NCBI GenBank assembly: GCA_015231995.1
Contig: JADGAO010000065.1
Location: forward strand, 1-14,496
Length of the DNA stretch: 14,496 nucleotides
Reading direction: 5' to 3'
Source of the DNA: Nitrospinota bacterium
GTDB lineage: Bacteria; Nitrospinota_A; UBA7883; JACRLM01
In this document: positions 7,113 to 14,423 of the stretch, one piece after another
Position numbering within the stretch: the stretch's first letter is position 1
Layout: each line of letters starts with the position of its first letter
Translations under genes and position numbers: made by a program
The notes under the pieces: model-generated
Database searches by the model: none
Told to the model about the DNA's origin: nothing
What the model saw: only the letters and a program-made list of their open reading frames with translations

Positions 7113-7134
7113 ATTAAAGAGCTTTTATTTAGGA

Positions 7135-7159
7135 GTCCGAGGTGAAGAACACCTCGGAC
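7135..7159. repeat. TTCTT/AAGAA-loop hairpin
   Basis: Perfect 10-base arms GTCCGAGGTG and CACCTCGGAC around the loop AAGAA, the complement of TTCTT. The 16 bases 7132-7147 recur inverted and exact at 7213-7228. The right arm plus AGC (7150-7162) recurs at 9958-9970. Confidence 0.75.
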
Positions 7160-7176
7160 AGCGCGCAAGAGCGTTA

Positions 7177-7201
7177 AGCAAAGCTCTCCTTACTAAGGGG
7201 G
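7177..7201 (-). repeat. CTTACTAAGG module, copy 3 (inverted)
   Basis: Read on the minus strand, this gives CCCCTTAGTAAGGAGAGCTT followed by TGC, differing only slightly from copy 2. Confidence 0.65.
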
Positions 7202-7212
7202 ATAAAAAGTAT

Positions 7213-7228
7213 CTTCACCTCGGACTCC
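7213..7228. repeat. Inverted half copy of TTCTT-loop hairpin
   Basis: CTTCACCTCGGACTCC is the exact reverse complement of 7132-7147. Confidence 0.65.
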
Positions 7229-7240
7229 CAATGAGAGCCT

Positions 7241-7358
7241 TTTTTGTCATCCCGAGGGAGCCCTCTTTTTGTCATCCTGAGGGAGGCCTCGACCGAAGGA
7301 TCAAAATAAAATAGAACATTCTTTTGATGGATTCTTCGGCTTCGCCTCAGAATGACAA
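7241..7358. repeat. MITE-like palindromic repeat, copy B, with duplicated left end
   Basis: The full element (7269-7358) starts TTGTCATCCTGAG and ends CTCAGAATGACAA, forming inverted ends with one mismatch; a second inner pair is GAAGGATC/GATTCTTC. The left 25 bases are present twice in tandem (7241-7265 and 7266-7290, differing at two or three positions). It shares its layout with copies A and C. No protein is encoded. Confidence 0.75.
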
Positions 7359-7380
7359 TAGTAATAGTCGCGCCCTCAAA

Positions 7381-7411
7381 TGACAATATTGCGAATGCTA
7401 TGGATTATGCA
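7381..7411 (+). repeat. 31-base block upstream of lepA
   Basis: Starts TGACAATATTGCGAATGC and continues to GGATTATGCA. It is the same as 10116-10146 with one substitution. This copy ends 84 bases before the lepA start; the other ends 66 bases before the M16 start. Confidence 0.7.
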
Positions 7412-7462
7412 CAGGTCTCCTTTCAAGGCGCCCAAACGAAAGCAGACTCCGCCCGAATAAGG

Positions 7463-7468
7463 TATAAT
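7463..7468 (+). promoter_or_regulatory. -10 element of lepA promoter
   Basis: A perfect TATAAT lies 27 bases before the lepA ATG at 7496, which would give a leader of about 20 bases. No clear -35 is seen at 16-18 bases upstream. Confidence 0.45.
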
Positions 7469-7495
7469 TAAAAATTTAGGTTTTATCGGCCAAGA

Positions 7496-9289
7496 ATGGA
7501 TATACGCAACTTTTCGATTATCGCACACATTGACCACGGCAAGTCCACGCTGGCCGACCGTCTGCTCCAGCTGACCGGAGCCGTATCCGACAGGGATATG
7601 AAGTCGCAAATACTCGACTCCATGGACATAGAACGCGAACGCGGCATCACCATAAAAGCGCAGACCGCCCGTCTCAACTACACGGCCAAAGACGGCAAGA
7701 CTTATGTTCTCAACCTGATAGACACGCCGGGGCATGTGGACTTCTCCTACGAGGTTTCGCGGAGCCTGTACGCATGTGAAGGGGTCATCCTGGTGGTGGA
7801 CGCCACGCAGGGGGTGGAGGCGCAGACGCTGGCCAACGTGCATCTGGCAATGGAACACGACCTTATAATGATACCAGTGATAAATAAGATAGACCTCCCA
7901 TCCGCCGATGTCGAAGGGGTGAAACTGCAGATAAAAGAGATTATCGGCCTGCCGCCGGAGGAGGTGGTTCTCGCCTCCGCCAAGGCTGGGATAGGCATCG
8001 AAGATATCCTGGAAGCCGTCGTCAAACGCATCCCGCCGCCTAAACGCGACCTTTCCGCAAAACCGAGGGCGCTCATAATAGACTCCTGGTACGACCAATA
8101 TCAGGGCGTGGTGACGTTAACCCGAATGGTGGACGGAACCCTCAAACGGGGCGACCGTGTGCTGTTCATGGCAAGCGGGGCGGATTACGAAATTGACGCG
8201 ATGGGCGTGTTTACCCCCAAGGGTAACCCAGTGGAGCAACTTACGGCGGGCGAGGTCGGTTTTTTCACCGCCTCTATAAGGAATGTCGCTGACGCGAAAG
8301 TCGGCGAGACCGTGACGCTTTTACGTGGTGGAGCCATCGAGCCTCTGCCGGGGTTCGTGGAGGCCAAGCCGATGGTCTTTTCCGGCCTGTATCCCACGGA
8401 TGGCGAAGATTACGAGCCTCTGCGTGACGCGCTTGCGAAACTGCGTCTCAACGACAGTTCGTTCACTTACGAGCCGGAGAACTCGCTTGCGCTAGGGTTC
8501 GGGTTCCGTTGCGGGTTCTTGGGCCTTCTGCACATGGGCATCATCCGCGAGAGGCTGGAGCGCGAGTTCAACCTTTCGCTCATCTCCACCGCCCCTACTG
8601 TCGTGTACAGAGTTATGCTCAACAGCGGCGAAGAGGTGCGGGTGGACAACCCCTCCAAACTCCCCGATCCGAGCGAACGCAAGTATGTCACCGAACCGAT
8701 TATCGAGGCGACGATCATCACCCCGGAGGAGTTCATCGGCTCGATCATGGCCCTTTGCAGGGAACGCCGGGGTACGCAGAAGAAGATGGAATACATCACG
8801 CCCAAACGGGTTTCGTTCGTATATCTACTGCCGTTGAACGAGGTGGTGCTGGACTTTTTCGACAGGCTCAAGTCGCTCACTCGCGGGTACGCCTCCATGG
8901 ATTACGACCTTGCCGGGTATCAGCAGGCCGATCTTGTGAAGCTCGACCTGCTCGTCAACGGCGAGCCGCTGGACACCATTTCCGCGATAGTCCACAAAGA
9001 GAAAGCGTACACTGTGGGCCGTGACCTGGCCGCCAGGATGCGGGAGCTTATCCCACGGCAGATGTTCGAGATCGCCATACAGGCGGCCATCGGCGGCAAG
9101 ATTATCGCCCGCGAGACAGTGAAAGCCCTTCGCAAAAACGTGCTGGCAAAGTGTTACGGCGGCGACATCACCCGCAAACGCAAACTGCTAGAGAAGCAGA
9201 AAGAGGGCAAGAAAAAGATGAAATCCATCGGCAGGGTGGAGATACCCCACGAGGCTTTCCTTGCGATACTCAAGACAGACGGGAAGTGA
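7496..9289 (+). CDS. lepA: Elongation factor 4, ribosomal back-translocase GTPase
   Basis: LepA/EF4, 597 residues, the usual length. It is a translational GTPase that binds ribosomes and affects elongation or initiation under stress; it is found in the cytoplasm and at the membrane. GTPase motifs are G1 AHIDHGKST (10-18), G2 around RGIT (49-52), G3 DTPGH (76-80) and G4 NKID (130-133). Domain II, the EF-G-like domains III and V, and the LepA-specific C-terminal domain with the conserved KAYTVGRDLAARMRELIPRQ region and the Lys-rich end (RKRKLLEKQKEGKKKMKSIG) are all present. The ATG at 7496 gives the standard N-terminus MDIRNFSIIAHIDHGKST. There is no clear Shine-Dalgarno sequence in the short leader. 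The stop is 21 bases before lepB, so the two form an operon, as in many bacteria. Confidence 0.98.
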   Translation: MDIRNFSIIAHIDHGKSTLADRLLQLTGAVSDRDMKSQILDSMDIERERGITIKAQTARLNYTAKDGKTYVLNLIDTPGHVDFSYEVSRSLYACEGVILVVDATQGVEAQTLANVHLAMEHDLIMIPVINKIDLPSADVEGVKLQIKEIIGLPPEEVVLASAKAGIGIEDILEAVVKRIPPPKRDLSAKPRALIIDSWYDQYQGVVTLTRMVDGTLKRGDRVLFMASGADYEIDAMGVFTPKGNPVEQLTAGEVGFFTASIRNVADAKVGETVTLLRGGAIEPLPGFVEAKPMVFSGLYPTDGEDYEPLRDALAKLRLNDSSFTYEPENSLALGFGFRCGFLGLLHMGIIRERLEREFNLSLISTAPTVVYRVMLNSGEEVRVDNPSKLPDPSERKYVTEPIIEATIITPEEFIGSIMALCRERRGTQKKMEYITPKRVSFVYLLPLNEVVLDFFDRLKSLTRGYASMDYDLAGYQQADLVKLDLLVNGEPLDTISAIVHKEKAYTVGRDLAARMRELIPRQMFEIAIQAAIGGKIIARETVKALRKNVLAKCYGGDITRKRKLLEKQKEGKKKMKSIGRVEIPHEAFLAILKTDGK

Positions 9290-9310
9290 GAAAAGGTTTT
9301 TAAAACAAGG

Positions 9311-9928
9311 ATGAACGGGACGAACAGAGTGAGCAAGGAACGTGAAGCTGGCAAGGTTGGCGAGGCCCAGGGAGCGCTCTGGAAAGAATACATAAAAGCA
9401 GGCGTCGTCGCGTTGGCGTTGGCTCTGTTCATCCGCGCATTCGTGGCGCAGGCGTTCAAGATACCGTCGGAATCTATGGTGCCGACGCTTCTTGTTGGCG
9501 ACCACCTGCTGGTGAACAAGATCGTTTACCGGATATGGGAGCCGCAAAGAGGCGACATCATCGTTTTCGAGTATCCGATGGATCCTAGCAGGGACTTCGT
9601 AAAACGCGCCGTGGGCCTGCCCGGCGAGGTGGTGGAGGTCAAAGGCGACACGGTTTATATCAACAACCAGCCGTTGAAAGAGCCTTACGCCTTTTATGAG
9701 AAAACCCATCCGTTCGGTGGTCAGGACAATTACCAGTGGGGGCCGTACAAAGTGCCTGCGGGGCATCTGTTGATGCTCGGCGACAACCGCAACAACAGCC
9801 AGGACAGCAGAGTCTGGGGCCCTCTGGACATGCGGCACATACACGGCAGGGCGTTCATCATCCACTGGTCGTGGAAGGATAGCGCGTTCGGCGTGCGATG
9901 GGACCGGGTGGGAAAGCTTTTAAGATGA
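9311..9928 (+). CDS. lepB: Signal peptidase I
   Basis: Type I signal peptidase, 205 residues, a membrane-anchored serine protease that cleaves signal peptides on the outer face of the cytoplasmic membrane. After a short cytoplasmic start there is one membrane anchor (about 29-49). Box B, IPSESMVPTL, contains the nucleophile Ser55. The general base Lys98 is in DFVKRAVGLPGE, and box E is GDNRNNSQDSRVWG (157-170). The short form with a single anchor is common outside enterobacteria. ATG 9311 is used here; the GTG at 9329 is an alternative start with a comparable upstream sequence, and neither has a strong ribosome binding site. It is the second gene of a lepA-lepB pair. No terminator is seen directly after it. 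Confidence 0.96.
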   Translation: MNGTNRVSKEREAGKVGEAQGALWKEYIKAGVVALALALFIRAFVAQAFKIPSESMVPTLLVGDHLLVNKIVYRIWEPQRGDIIVFEYPMDPSRDFVKRAVGLPGEVVEVKGDTVYINNQPLKEPYAFYEKTHPFGGQDNYQWGPYKVPAGHLLMLGDNRNNSQDSRVWGPLDMRHIHGRAFIIHWSWKDSAFGVRWDRVGKLLR

Positions 9929-9957
9929 TGGGCGGCCATATCCGGGTAGCGCGCAAA

Positions 9958-9970
9958 CACCTCGGACAGC
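9958..9970. repeat. Half copy of TTCTT-loop hairpin
   Basis: CACCTCGGACAGC is identical to 7150-7162, the right arm of the 7135-7159 hairpin and its flank. Confidence 0.55.
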
Positions 9971-9986
9971 CTGAATTAAACTTTGT

Positions 9987-10013
9987 CCCCCTTGCCAAGG
10001 AAAGCTTTGCATA
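9987..10013 (+). repeat. CTTACTAAGG module, copy 4
   Basis: CCCCCTTGCCAAGGAAAGCT followed by TTGCATA. The centre is changed from ACT to GCC, but the flanks match copies 1-3. Confidence 0.6.
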
Positions 10014-10032
10014 ACCAAACGATTTCCATATT

Positions 10033-10120
10033 TTGTCATCCTGAGGGAGTCCTCGACCGAAGGATCAAAGTAGAATAAATTGTTCTTTAGATAGATTCTT
10101 CGCGTTGCTCAGAATGACAA
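10033..10120. repeat. MITE-like palindromic repeat, copy C
   Basis: Begins TTGTCATCCTGAGGG and ends CTCAGAATGACAA, with the inner pair GAAGGATC/GATTCTTC. It is the cleanest copy in the window, with inverted ends of 13 bases and one mismatch. It lies between lepB and the M16 gene. Confidence 0.8.
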
Positions 10121-10146
10121 TATTGCGAATGCGATGGATTATGCAA
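10116..10146 (+). repeat. 31-base block upstream of M16 gene
   Basis: Same as 7381-7411 at 30 of 31 positions. Its first bases overlap the end of repeat copy C, whereas at 7381 the block is separated from copy B by about 22 bases. Confidence 0.7.
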
Positions 10147-10172
10147 AGCTCTCTTTGTTAAAAGGAGAGAAA
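10140..10172 (-). repeat. CTTACTAAGG module, copy 5 (inverted)
   Basis: On the minus strand it reads CTCTCCTTTTAACAAAGAGA followed by GCTTTGCATA. The centre is diverged, but the AGCTTTGCATA end is conserved. It immediately precedes the leader of the M16 gene. Confidence 0.5.
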
Positions 10173-10212
10173 GTATGTGCGCCCCACAATTTCCTCAAAA
10201 CGGAGATACTGA

Positions 10213-11490
10213 GTGAAAGCGGAAAACAATTACGAAAAATCGGTTCTTGAAAACGGACTTCGCGTGATAACCGCACCGATGCCCGCAACCAGGTCGGTGG
10301 CGGTGATGGTGATGGTGGCCGCCGGTAGCAGGCACGAAGACCGCCGCCTCAACGGGTTGAGCCATTTTATGGAGCACATGTTTTTCAAGGGCGCCAAACG
10401 GTATCCAGACTCGATGGCGGTCGCGTCGGCCATAGACTCGGTTGGCGGCGCGTTCAACGCCTTCACCAGCGAAGAGCGGGTGGGATACTACGTCAAGCTG
10501 TCGGCCTCTAAAATACGGACGGCCTACGACGTCCTGTCCGATATGATGCTCAACTCCAAGTTCGATCAGGACGAGATTGACCGCGAACGGGGCGTTATAG
10601 TCGAAGAGATACGGATGTATAACGACGACCCGATGAGCCGGGCGCAGATGGATTTTAAAGAGCTTTTTTACGGCGACCAGCCGTTGGGATGGGACATCGC
10701 CGGGCCGGAGGAAGTGATTAACAAAGTCACCCGCGCCGATTTCATCCACTACCAAGACATCTTTTACACGGCGGCCAACTGCATCCTCGTCGTGGCTGGC
10801 GGCGTGACCCATGAGGAGAATATGAAGCTGGCGCGGGAATTCTTCTCGTTCAATAGCGGCGGGGAGAAACGCAAACCCCTGCCTTTCACCAAACTTCCCG
10901 GCAAACGCAGTTTCCTGCGGAACCGCGAAATAGAGCAGGCGCATATCGTCATGGGTTTCCCTATTCCCGGCGACGAGGACCCGGCGCAACCTGCGATAAA
11001 GATACTCAACAACGTCATGGGCGGCACCATGTCGTCGCGCCTTTTCCACGAAGTGCGGGAGCGGCGCGGGCTGGCCTACTACATTCGCTCCGGCAGGTCT
11101 GCGTACACCGACACGGGCGCGATAAAGATATCCGCCGGTGTGAACCTCGCAAAGGTGGAAGACGCCATCGCCGTGATTATGGACGAGATAAGAAAAGCCG
11201 CCAGGGACGGAATCACGCGCGAAGAGTTGGAAAAGGGCAAGGAGAATATAAAGGGCCGAACAGACCTTTCTCTGGAGGACTCCATGAGCGTCGCATCGCT
11301 TTACGCCTCCCACGAAGTCTTGCATGGCAAGGTCAAAACGCCGGACGAATACTCTGCGGAGATAGACGCCGTGACGCTCGAGCAGGTGAACGCCGCCGCA
11401 AAAAAAATACTGGATGAGGCGACGGTGAAACTTTCCGTCCTCGGCCCGTTTGACGACATCGGCGTTTTCGACAAGAGGCTGGACGCCTGA
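10213..11490 (+). CDS. M16-family zinc metallopeptidase
   Basis: A 425-residue M16 peptidase of the mitochondrial-processing-peptidase-beta/PqqF/insulinase superfamily. The inverted zinc motif HFMEH (His51, Glu54, His55) and the distal ligand Glu131 in ERGVIVEEI, 76 residues after the second His, are intact, so it should be active. The second M16 half contains the RERRGLAYYIRSG segment that helps form the substrate chamber. There is no signal peptide, so it is cytoplasmic. The GTG start at 10213 is supported by GGAG at 10202-10205, 7 bases upstream. Length matches the bacterial single-chain form (as in YmxG-type proteins). It is 8 bases upstream of the phosphatase gene and probably cotranscribed with it. 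The natural substrate is unknown; peptide clearance or processing is a guess from the family. Confidence 0.94.
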   Translation: MKAENNYEKSVLENGLRVITAPMPATRSVAVMVMVAAGSRHEDRRLNGLSHFMEHMFFKGAKRYPDSMAVASAIDSVGGAFNAFTSEERVGYYVKLSASKIRTAYDVLSDMMLNSKFDQDEIDRERGVIVEEIRMYNDDPMSRAQMDFKELFYGDQPLGWDIAGPEEVINKVTRADFIHYQDIFYTAANCILVVAGGVTHEENMKLAREFFSFNSGGEKRKPLPFTKLPGKRSFLRNREIEQAHIVMGFPIPGDEDPAQPAIKILNNVMGGTMSSRLFHEVRERRGLAYYIRSGRSAYTDTGAIKISAGVNLAKVEDAIAVIMDEIRKAARDGITREELEKGKENIKGRTDLSLEDSMSVASLYASHEVLHGKVKTPDEYSAEIDAVTLEQVNAAAKKILDEATVKLSVLGPFDDIGVFDKRLDA

Positions 11491-11498
11491 CGGGACGG

Positions 11499-11963
11499 AT
11501 GCGTAAAATCCTTTTCGTCTGCACGGGCAACCTGGCTCGCTCCCCGCTAGCCGAATATGCGTTCCAAAAGGCCATGGTCGACCGTGGCGTGACGGCCATC
11601 CTCGCCCACTCCGCCGGAACGATGGCTTACGACGGGTCGCCCGCCGCAAGCAAAGCCGTCCAGGAAGGCGCCCGGCGCGGGCTGGATTTGTCGCACCACC
11701 GGGCAACATTTCTTACGCGTCCGATGGTGGAGGAAGCGGAGATGGTTCTGGTCATGGAGCGTCACCAATACCTTCATACGCTGGCTCTTGCCCCGGGCTC
11801 TGCGGAGAAAACGTTCATGCTCGGCGGGTTCATCCCCGGTCGCAAACATGACGAGATAGACGATCCATATGGCGGCGACGAGGAGGATTTTCAGCGGGCG
11901 CTCGACGACATCATCGAGGCGGTGGAGATTCTGGCGGATAAGGTTGTTGAGAACCTGATTTGA
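11499..11963 (+). CDS. Low-molecular-weight protein tyrosine phosphatase family
   Basis: A 154-residue cytoplasmic phosphatase. The N-terminal P-loop CTGNLARS has the nucleophile Cys8 and Arg14 (C-x5-R-S), and the general acid is probably Asp122 in DDPYGG. Both catalytic elements and the usual length are present. In the arginine phosphatase YwlE the fourth residue after the cysteine is Thr; in tyrosine phosphatases it is hydrophobic. Here it is Leu12, which favours phosphotyrosine or a similar phosphate monoester over phosphoarginine, an inference from that single position. Arsenate reductases of this fold need additional cysteines, and none is present apart from Cys8. The ATG at 11499 follows the M16 stop by 8 bases; the ribosome binding site is weak. 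No tyrosine kinase or polysaccharide gene is nearby to suggest its target. Confidence 0.9.
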   Translation: MRKILFVCTGNLARSPLAEYAFQKAMVDRGVTAILAHSAGTMAYDGSPAASKAVQEGARRGLDLSHHRATFLTRPMVEEAEMVLVMERHQYLHTLALAPGSAEKTFMLGGFIPGRKHDEIDDPYGGDEEDFQRALDDIIEAVEILADKVVENLI

Positions 11964-11966
11964 GTT

Positions 11967-11992
11967 CGGCGGGGCCGTTCTTCGCCTCGCCG
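11967..11992 (+). repeat. Hairpin after phosphatase gene (TTCTT family, possible terminator)
   Basis: Arms CGGCGGGGC and GCCTCGCCG pair fully if one G-T pair is allowed, around a loop containing GTTCTTC. It starts 3 bases after the stop codon. No T tract follows, so termination is doubtful. It resembles the hairpin at 7079-7103. Confidence 0.5.
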
Positions 11993-12069
11993 TCCATCCC
12001 AAATGAGTCCACATGGCGCAAACCGTTCATATGCGCTAACATTGTGAGGAACTATCGGGCCGACCTTTT

Positions 12070-14406
12070 ATGAAACCCAGATCATGGATCACCGGGGCGT
12101 TGAACCTGCTTAAATGGCTCATCATCCCCGGCAAGTACGACCATCTGACTCCCGCCGAAATTGCGGCCCGCAGGCGGAAGAACGCCCGCTACCTGATAAT
12201 CGGGCTTATCGGCCTGTTCGCGCTGATGACTTTCGCGTCGCTGATGATGCAGGAGACCGGGCTGGACGCTCCTATCTCCAACAACCTCGCCGTCGCGCTC
12301 GTCTTAAACCTGCTGATCCTCCTGCTTGTGGTTATGGCGCTCCTTGTGATGCGCAACCTGCTCAAACTCTATTTCGAGCGGCGGGGCGGCATAGCCGGAT
12401 CAAAACTTCAAACGAAACTGGTCACGGCGTTTCTGGTCATGACGCTGGCGCCCGCATTATTCATGTTCGCCGTGGCGTCGGAGCTTATCGGCGACACCGT
12501 GGACAAGTGGCTCAACGCAAGAATCGAACGCACCCTGCGCGACTCTTTGCAGGTGGCCGAGAGCATGTATTCCGAATCGGAGAAGGACACCCGCGCCAAG
12601 GCGGAGTATCTGGCCGCTTTCCTGGACGTGCGCGGGCATATTGACACAGGCCCGTCGCGTGGGTTGACGAGACTTCTGGATCAGAAGCTTCAGGAATACA
12701 ACGTGGATATGCTCCAGGTGTACGACCACGGGTTCGTCATGTCCGGGGAGGCTGTGAGGTCCGGGGCGGAGCTTGCCTTCAGCCTGGAGGATAAGCCAGA
12801 CATCCTCGCCAAGGTAGCGCTCGGCGAGGCGGTGACGGAGGTCGAGGACTCCGGCGGGAAAAACCTTGTCATATCCATAGCCCCCGTCGCCTCGGAGGAT
12901 GGGCAGGGACAGGTCAAGGGCGTGGTGGTGGTGGCCCACGAGGTGTCGAAAAACCTGATAGAACGCGCCCGTTCCATAACCAAGGCGTTCGAAGACTACC
13001 GGCAGTTGACGATGAAGAAGGAGCTTATCAAGACCTCGTATCAGGTTACGCTGGCGTTGGTGTCGCTGGTGATAGTCTTTTCGTCCATCTGGATCGGGTT
13101 CTACATCGCGCGCGGCATCACCGTCCCGCTCAAGACGCTGGCCGAGGCGGCGGAGGAGGTGGCGCGCGGCAACCTGGACGTGCGCATCAACACACCTGCG
13201 CGTAACGACGAAGCCGGGGCGTTGATAGACGCGTTCAACAACATGACGCACGACCTGAAAAGCTCCAAAGGCCAGTTGGAAAGCGCCAACAAAAGCCTGA
13301 TAGAGACGAATATGCAGTTGCACCGCTGGGGCCAGTACATGGAAGCCGTGCTCGACAACGTGGCCGGCGGCGTGGTCTCCATAGACAAGGCAGGCGCCGT
13401 GACGACCATAAACGGATACGCCGCGCGGATGTTCGGCGTGACCGCCGAGGAGACGCGTGGGAAAAATTACCGCAAGGTGTTCGGCTCCGGCCTGTTCGAG
13501 CCGATGCGCCAGATGATCCGGGAAATGATCGCTCAGGACGAACGCTCGATGGCGCGGGAGTTGGAGACCACCCTCAAGGGGGAGAGGCGGACGCTAAAGG
13601 CGAGCGTATCAATGTTGCGCGGACACGACGGGCGGTACATGGGATCGGTCATGGTGTTCGACGACCTGACGGACCTGATTTTCGCGCAGAGAGCCATCGC
13701 GCTCCGCGAGATGGCGCGGGCTGTGGCGCACGAGATCAAGAATCCGCTCACCCCGATACAGCTCAACGTCCAGAGGATGAGGCGCAAGTTCCAGCAGAAA
13801 ACCGACGATTTCCCCAAAGTGTTCGACGACGCGACGAATACCATCATCCAGGAGGTTGAGGCGCTAAAGGGGCTTGTGGAGAATTTCTCCAACATGGCCA
13901 AAATGGCCGATGCGCCACACCCGGACGGGGCCGGGTTCGCCCGCCTGTCGTTGTTCGAGTTGCGCAGGGAGCCGACCATGCTCCACGACATAATCCAGGA
14001 TGTGCTACGGCTATATGCGGACACCCGGGCCGGGATCACGATCAACACCTCCCTGGACCCCTCCATCCAGCTTCTCAAAATAGACCCGGAGCAGATCAAG
14101 CGCGCGCTGGTCAACCTTTTCCAGAACGCCATTGACGCGATGAACGGGGTGGGGTCGGTCACGGTGCGCACGCGTGCGTTCAAGGAAAAGGGAAGGGCGT
14201 TGATCGAGGTGGCCGACACCGGCGAGGGAGTCATAGACGACCTTAAAAGACGCATATTCACCCCCTATTTTTCCACCAAACCCGGCGGGGCGGGGCTGGG
14301 ACTCGCCATCGTTACCCGGGTGGTGGAAGATCACGGCGGAACTATCACCGTGGCGGCCAACAAACCGAAGGGCGCCGTCTTCTCCATCGAATTGCCGCTC
14401 GAATAG
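12070..14406 (+). CDS. ntrY: Sensor histidine kinase, NtrY type
   Basis: A 778-residue membrane kinase. Membrane segments lie near 40-60, 72-95, 115-137 and 323-346; the stretch 138-322 between the last two is the likely periplasmic sensing domain. A HAMP domain (about 347-400), a PAS domain (about 424-530), the dimerisation domain with phospho-acceptor His554 in AHEIKNPLTPIQ, and an ATPase domain with N box (Asn682/Asn686), DTGEG (716-720), TPYFSTK (731-737) and GAGLGLAI (740-747) follow. This order and the N-terminal three-helix block are those of NtrY, which senses nitrogen or redox conditions in several proteobacteria. The signal here is unknown. The ATG at 12070 lacks a good ribosome binding site. 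A response regulator starts 17 bases after its stop. Confidence 0.92.
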   Translation: MKPRSWITGALNLLKWLIIPGKYDHLTPAEIAARRRKNARYLIIGLIGLFALMTFASLMMQETGLDAPISNNLAVALVLNLLILLLVVMALLVMRNLLKLYFERRGGIAGSKLQTKLVTAFLVMTLAPALFMFAVASELIGDTVDKWLNARIERTLRDSLQVAESMYSESEKDTRAKAEYLAAFLDVRGHIDTGPSRGLTRLLDQKLQEYNVDMLQVYDHGFVMSGEAVRSGAELAFSLEDKPDILAKVALGEAVTEVEDSGGKNLVISIAPVASEDGQGQVKGVVVVAHEVSKNLIERARSITKAFEDYRQLTMKKELIKTSYQVTLALVSLVIVFSSIWIGFYIARGITVPLKTLAEAAEEVARGNLDVRINTPARNDEAGALIDAFNNMTHDLKSSKGQLESANKSLIETNMQLHRWGQYMEAVLDNVAGGVVSIDKAGAVTTINGYAARMFGVTAEETRGKNYRKVFGSGLFEPMRQMIREMIAQDERSMARELETTLKGERRTLKASVSMLRGHDGRYMGSVMVFDDLTDLIFAQRAIALREMARAVAHEIKNPLTPIQLNVQRMRRKFQQKTDDFPKVFDDATNTIIQEVEALKGLVENFSNMAKMADAPHPDGAGFARLSLFELRREPTMLHDIIQDVLRLYADTRAGITINTSLDPSIQLLKIDPEQIKRALVNLFQNAIDAMNGVGSVTVRTRAFKEKGRALIEVADTGEGVIDDLKRRIFTPYFSTKPGGAGLGLAIVTRVVEDHGGTITVAANKPKGAVFSIELPLE

Positions 14407-14423
14407 CGCTAAAATGAGAGGTC

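Larger units (their letters stand above)
6553..7495. other. Long intergenic region made of palindromic modules
   Basis: This 943-base divergent gap between the FGE-like gene and lepA contains no convincing gene. Short open frames in it (for example 6615-6809) translate hairpin repeats. It holds two promoter-like -10 boxes at its ends and, between about 6624 and 7411, at least five kinds of short inverted-repeat module listed separately. Parts of the same set recur between lepB and the M16 gene. Confidence 0.8.

Noticed and set aside
7174..7386. Minus-strand ORF of 70 codons
   Set aside because: It translates the palindromic repeat copy B and flanking modules.
6624..7411. CRISPR array or tRNA cluster
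   Set aside because: Repeats are irregularly spaced, palindromic and of different kinds, without uniform spacers, and no cloverleaf or anticodon arm could be found.
7376..8098. Minus-strand ORF of 240 codons
   Set aside because: It is antisense to lepA, whose GTPase motifs are intact.
10195..11709. Long minus-strand ORF of 504 codons
   Set aside because: It is antisense to the M16 and phosphatase genes, whose catalytic motifs are clear; its His/Arg/Val-rich translation is typical of a shadow frame in high-GC DNA.
12457..13323. Minus-strand ORF of 288 codons
   Set aside because: It is antisense to the NtrY-type kinase; rich in His, Arg, Gln and Leu, with no domain.
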